NCBI GenBank assembly: GCA_900542045.1
Contig: UQMI01000081.1
Coordinates: 1 to 7,533 of the forward strand
Origin: an uncultured Blautia sp.
GTDB taxonomy: Bacteria > Bacillota > Clostridia > Lachnospirales > Lachnospiraceae
Length of the DNA stretch: 7,533 bases
Reading direction: 5' to 3'
Position numbers and translations under genes: made by a program. The notes under the pieces were generated by a model, which did not search any database, was not told the origin of the DNA, and saw nothing but the letters and a program-made list of their open reading frames with translations. Each line of letters begins with the position of its first letter. Positions within the stretch are counted from its first letter, which is position 1. Positions 6,123 through 7,533 of this stretch are shown one piece after another.

Positions 6123-6224
6123 GTTTGCTGATAAAAATACGATCCCAAAGTAACGAAAAAAGGAATCCCACTGGCTGTATCGGATAACGGCGCTGTGTTC
6201 CGGCAAAGCAGGCTGCCCTCAGCC

Positions 6225-6292
6225 CGCAAAAATCAGCTCTGGAATTCCCACAGACCCACGCAAAAATCAGCTCTGAAATACCCACAGATCCC
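6225..6292. repeat. 34-bp tandem direct repeat, two copies
   Basis: Two adjacent units, 6225-6258 and 6259-6292, are identical at 30 of 34 positions; both begin CGCAAAAATCAGCTCTG and continue with a CCCACAGA segment. They abut without a spacer, so this is not a CRISPR array. The units may belong to a dispersed intergenic repeat; similar sequence in other Lachnospiraceae is only a recollection. The copy next to the HAD gene forms part of a possible terminator. Confidence 0.75.
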
Positions 6293-6298
6293 CGCTGA
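6262..6298 (-). terminator. possible terminator of the HAD gene inside the repeat
   Basis: On the minus strand, 19 nt past the HAD stop codon, TCAGC (6298-6294) pairs with GCTGA (6271-6267), and inside it TCTG pairs with CAGA after a 5-nt bulge. TTTTT (6266-6262) follows. The stem is imperfect, so termination may be partial and some HAD transcripts could continue toward the PTS operon. Confidence 0.45.
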
Positions 6299-6317
6299 CG
6301 GCTGCAGTATCCATCCA

Positions 6318-7148
6318 TCAGATCAAATGATATTTCCGGAACGCATAATGAATCCCGCCTTCCCGTACAGTGGGACAGATATCGTCGGCAATCTTCTTCA
6401 GCTGCTCATTTCCGTTGCTCATACAGATACTCAGGCCAGTGGTGGAGATCATCTCTATGTCGTTCATACTGTCTCCAAAAGAAACCGTATCGCGCAGAGG
6501 AATCTGAAGATGCTCACACACCCGCTTCACAGCCCTTCCCTTATCGAATTTCCTGTTGATGATCTCACCATTGATAAATCCATACTGATCGGCTCCCTGG
6601 ATGCAGAATGCAAATTCCCGGCCCAGTTCTTTCTCCGGTTCTTCCAGCTGTTTCTCACTCTGGCTCATGATTACGATCTTATACACCGGCTGCCCCCGAT
6701 ACTCCTCCATCGGAAGGATATTCAGAGACTGTTCGATCTGCTCTCTCCAGCGCAGCAGCTCGCTGTTGCTTCCCTCTCTGGCATTTTTCCGCAGGAATTC
6801 CTTGAAGCCCTCATCGGTATAAGAGCCATTCAGACACTCTACCGTACGGAACACCCCATTTCTCTTCAGAACTTCCATGGCTCTGCCCTTCTGCTCTTCT
6901 GTCATGGGACAGTCATAGATCACCTGATCCCTGCACACAATATAACCGCCGGAACTGCCTATAAAACCGTCAAATCCATATTTCAGCAATGGCGAAAGCA
7001 TTTCATAATTTCTTCCGGTACACAGAAATACCAGATGGCCCTGCTCCCGTGCTCTTCGGATGGCCCGGACGGCCGATTCCGGAGGTTCGTTTCCGCCTGG
7101 TTCTGTCAGAGTTCCGTCTATATCCAGAAAAATAATTCTCGGTTCCAT
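6318..7148 (-). CDS. Cof-type HAD-IIB phosphatase
   Basis: A 276-residue cytosolic haloacid-dehalogenase-superfamily hydrolase of the Cof (IIB cap) type, normal in length. All four catalytic motifs are present: DIDGT with nucleophile Asp9 and Asp11, the Thr44 motif in LCTGRN, Lys203 in KFDKG, and GDSMND with Mg-binding Asp226 and Asp230. The C2 cap lies between motifs II and III. Such enzymes dephosphorylate sugar phosphates or cofactors such as FMN and pyridoxal phosphate; the substrate cannot be predicted from sequence. The frame is open back to 7310, but I choose ATG 7148: it has AAGGAG 8 nt upstream, the protein begins right at the first beta strand, and the longer version would run through the promoter and operator. 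The operator shared with the downstream PTS operon suggests a role in sugar use or in relief of sugar-phosphate stress; this is inference. Confidence 0.92.
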   Translation of the reverse strand: MEPRIIFLDIDGTLTEPGGNEPPESAVRAIRRAREQGHLVFLCTGRNYEMLSPLLKYGFDGFIGSSGGYIVCRDQVIYDCPMTEEQKGRAMEVLKRNGVFRTVECLNGSYTDEGFKEFLRKNAREGSNSELLRWREQIEQSLNILPMEEYRGQPVYKIVIMSQSEKQLEEPEKELGREFAFCIQGADQYGFINGEIINRKFDKGRAVKRVCEHLQIPLRDTVSFGDSMNDIEMISTTGLSICMSNGNEQLKKIADDICPTVREGGIHYAFRKYHLI

Positions 7149-7173
7149 ATTTATTCTCCTTATCTCTCTTTTA

Positions 7174-7191
7174 TGTGTAATCGATTTCACA
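7174..7191. promoter_or_regulatory. LacI/CcpA-type operator at the HAD promoter
   Basis: This 18-bp inverted repeat, centred on CG at 7182-7183, pairs at 8 of 9 positions. The 14-base core (7176-7189) fits the cre consensus on both strands: TGTAATCGATTTCA on plus and TGAAATCGATTACA on minus. It starts 3 bp past the -10 on the minus strand and covers the expected transcription start, an ideal place for repression. It shares TGAAATCG with both PTS operators. Confidence 0.78.
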
Positions 7192-7194
7192 AAA

Positions 7195-7223
7195 ATGGTA
7201 TCACATTCGTTTTTTCCATGCAA
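7195..7223 (-). promoter_or_regulatory. candidate promoter of the HAD gene
   Basis: The minus strand shows TTGCAT (7223-7218) and TACCAT (7200-7195) at 17 bp, with TGA just before the -10 giving an extended -10 (TGATACCAT). Both hexamers are weak, but the spacing, the extended -10 and the adjoining operator support it. A start near 7188 would give a leader of about 40 nt. Confidence 0.5.
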
Positions 7224-7308
7224 CAGTTTTCTTTCGGAAATCTTATACAAAATCAGCTTTCTGTTTTTGGCATTCCTTTCGAAAAGACCGGAAATCTCCT
7301 TCAAACCC

Positions 7309-7346
7309 AAAAGAAACGGTCATTTCCTCTGAAACGCCGTTTCTTT
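7309..7346 (-). terminator. intrinsic terminator after the aldo/keto reductase gene
   Basis: On the minus strand AAAGAAACGG (7346-7337) pairs perfectly with CCGTTTCTTT (7319-7310). The 17-nt loop can fold a smaller TTTC/GAAA stem, and the descending arm ends in a run of T. It lies 11 nt after the reductase stop and separates that gene from the HAD gene. Confidence 0.75.
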
Positions 7347-7357
7347 CATCCTTTTTA

Positions 7358-7533
7358 TTATCTTTCGATGGGAGCTTTTAATTTTTCTGCAAAGTTTTTC
7401 ATGGCCTCTGAAATCTTCAGCTGCTGCGGACAGACGGCTTCACAGCTCTGGCATCCGATGCAGTGATCCGGTCGCTTTTCTTCCGGAAGAGATTCCACCG
7501 CATTTCGCTGAACCACACCATTGAGGAAGAGCA
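7358..7533 (-). CDS. aldo/keto reductase with 4Fe-4S motif, C-terminal end only
   Basis: The gene runs off the right edge of the window, so only its last 57 residues are visible. They contain HCIGCQSCEAVCPQQLKISE, a CxxCxxCxxxCP motif that binds one 4Fe-4S cluster, then a short helix ending KLKAPIER. A single ferredoxin-like motif this close to the C terminus, with the following QQLKISEAM helix, is typical of the anaerobic subfamily of aldo/keto reductases whose NADPH-binding barrel comes first. That barrel lies outside the window, so another iron-sulfur oxidoreductase cannot be excluded. If the family is right, the enzyme reduces aldehydes or ketones in the cytosol. It is followed by its own terminator and is probably not part of the HAD transcript. 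Confidence 0.75.
   Translation of the reverse strand, partial: LFLNGVVQRNAVESLPEEKRPDHCIGCQSCEAVCPQQLKISEAMKNFAEKLKAPIER

Larger units (their letters stand above)
5972..6317. other. gene-free regulatory region between the HAD and PTS genes
   Basis: This 346-bp stretch has no convincing coding sequence on either strand. From the PTS start outwards it contains a leader of about 55 nt, the proximal operator, the promoter, an A/T-rich spacer, the distal operator, about 100 bp without clear signals (6123-6224), and a 34-bp tandem repeat with a possible terminator next to the HAD stop codon. Confidence 0.7.

Noticed and set aside
6150..6204. Possible terminator hairpin (GGAACAC...GTGGGATTCC followed by T6 on the minus strand)
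   Set aside because: The stem is short and bulged with a loop of over 20 nt. The T-run alone is not sufficient evidence.
6225..6292. CRISPR-like repeat
   Set aside because: There are only two units, with no spacer between them and four mismatches. No cas genes are present.
6043..6318. 91-codon open frame on the minus strand between the HAD and PTS genes
   Set aside because: It covers the tandem repeat, the distal operator and part of the promoter; the repeated wording of its translation comes from the 34-bp repeat. No ribosome binding site or domain is visible.
6195..7466. 423-codon open frame on the plus strand
   Set aside because: It lies antisense to the HAD gene, which has all four catalytic motifs, a ribosome binding site and a promoter. 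The plus frame has no family resemblance and also runs across the HAD promoter, a terminator and the end of the reductase gene.

Overview
The window reads like chromosomal DNA of an anaerobic Gram-positive Clostridia, most likely a Lachnospiraceae gut bacterium. This rests on AGGAGG-type ribosome binding sites, sigma-A-type promoters, U-tailed intrinsic terminators, LacI/CcpA-type operators and the character of the proteins; it is an inference, with no marker gene to confirm it.

Left part, plus strand (1-1946): a good extended -10 promoter drives a LysR-family regulator (184-1128). A very long two-tier hairpin terminator follows, and the -35 of the next promoter lies inside that hairpin. Next comes a small FUSC-type membrane protein (1235-1750) and a tiny ORF of unknown function that may be frameshifted (1785-1946). 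A hairpin at 1964-1999 closes this unit and also faces the minus-strand genes.

Middle (about 2008-2733): a gene graveyard on the minus strand. The C-terminal half of a DUF4143-type AAA ATPase survives, but its ATP-binding domain is gone and a second internal deletion shifts the frame. Just upstream is the tail of another gene without a start.

Right part, minus strand (read from high to low coordinates): the 3' end of an aldo/keto reductase with a 4Fe-4S motif, its terminator, a Cof-type HAD phosphatase with its own promoter and operator, a possible terminator built into a 34-bp tandem repeat, and then a three-gene sugar PTS operon: a sucrose-type EIIBCA permease, an HPr-like phosphocarrier and a ScrR-like LacI repressor, ended by a strong hairpin. 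Stretch 5972-6317 contains no gene; it holds the PTS promoter, two operators and the repeat.

The PTS genes form a coherent unit. The permease imports and phosphorylates a sugar, probably sucrose; the HPr can feed it phosphate; the LacI protein probably represses the unit. Three sites share TGAAATCG and each fits the CcpA cre consensus TGWAANCGNTNWCA: two flank the PTS promoter and one lies at the HAD promoter, so the phosphatase is probably co-regulated with the PTS. No sucrose-6-phosphate hydrolase is in view. I see no clearly new biological system; the most interesting points are the shared operators, the HPr with Lys in place of regulatory Ser46, and the decayed ATPase locus.
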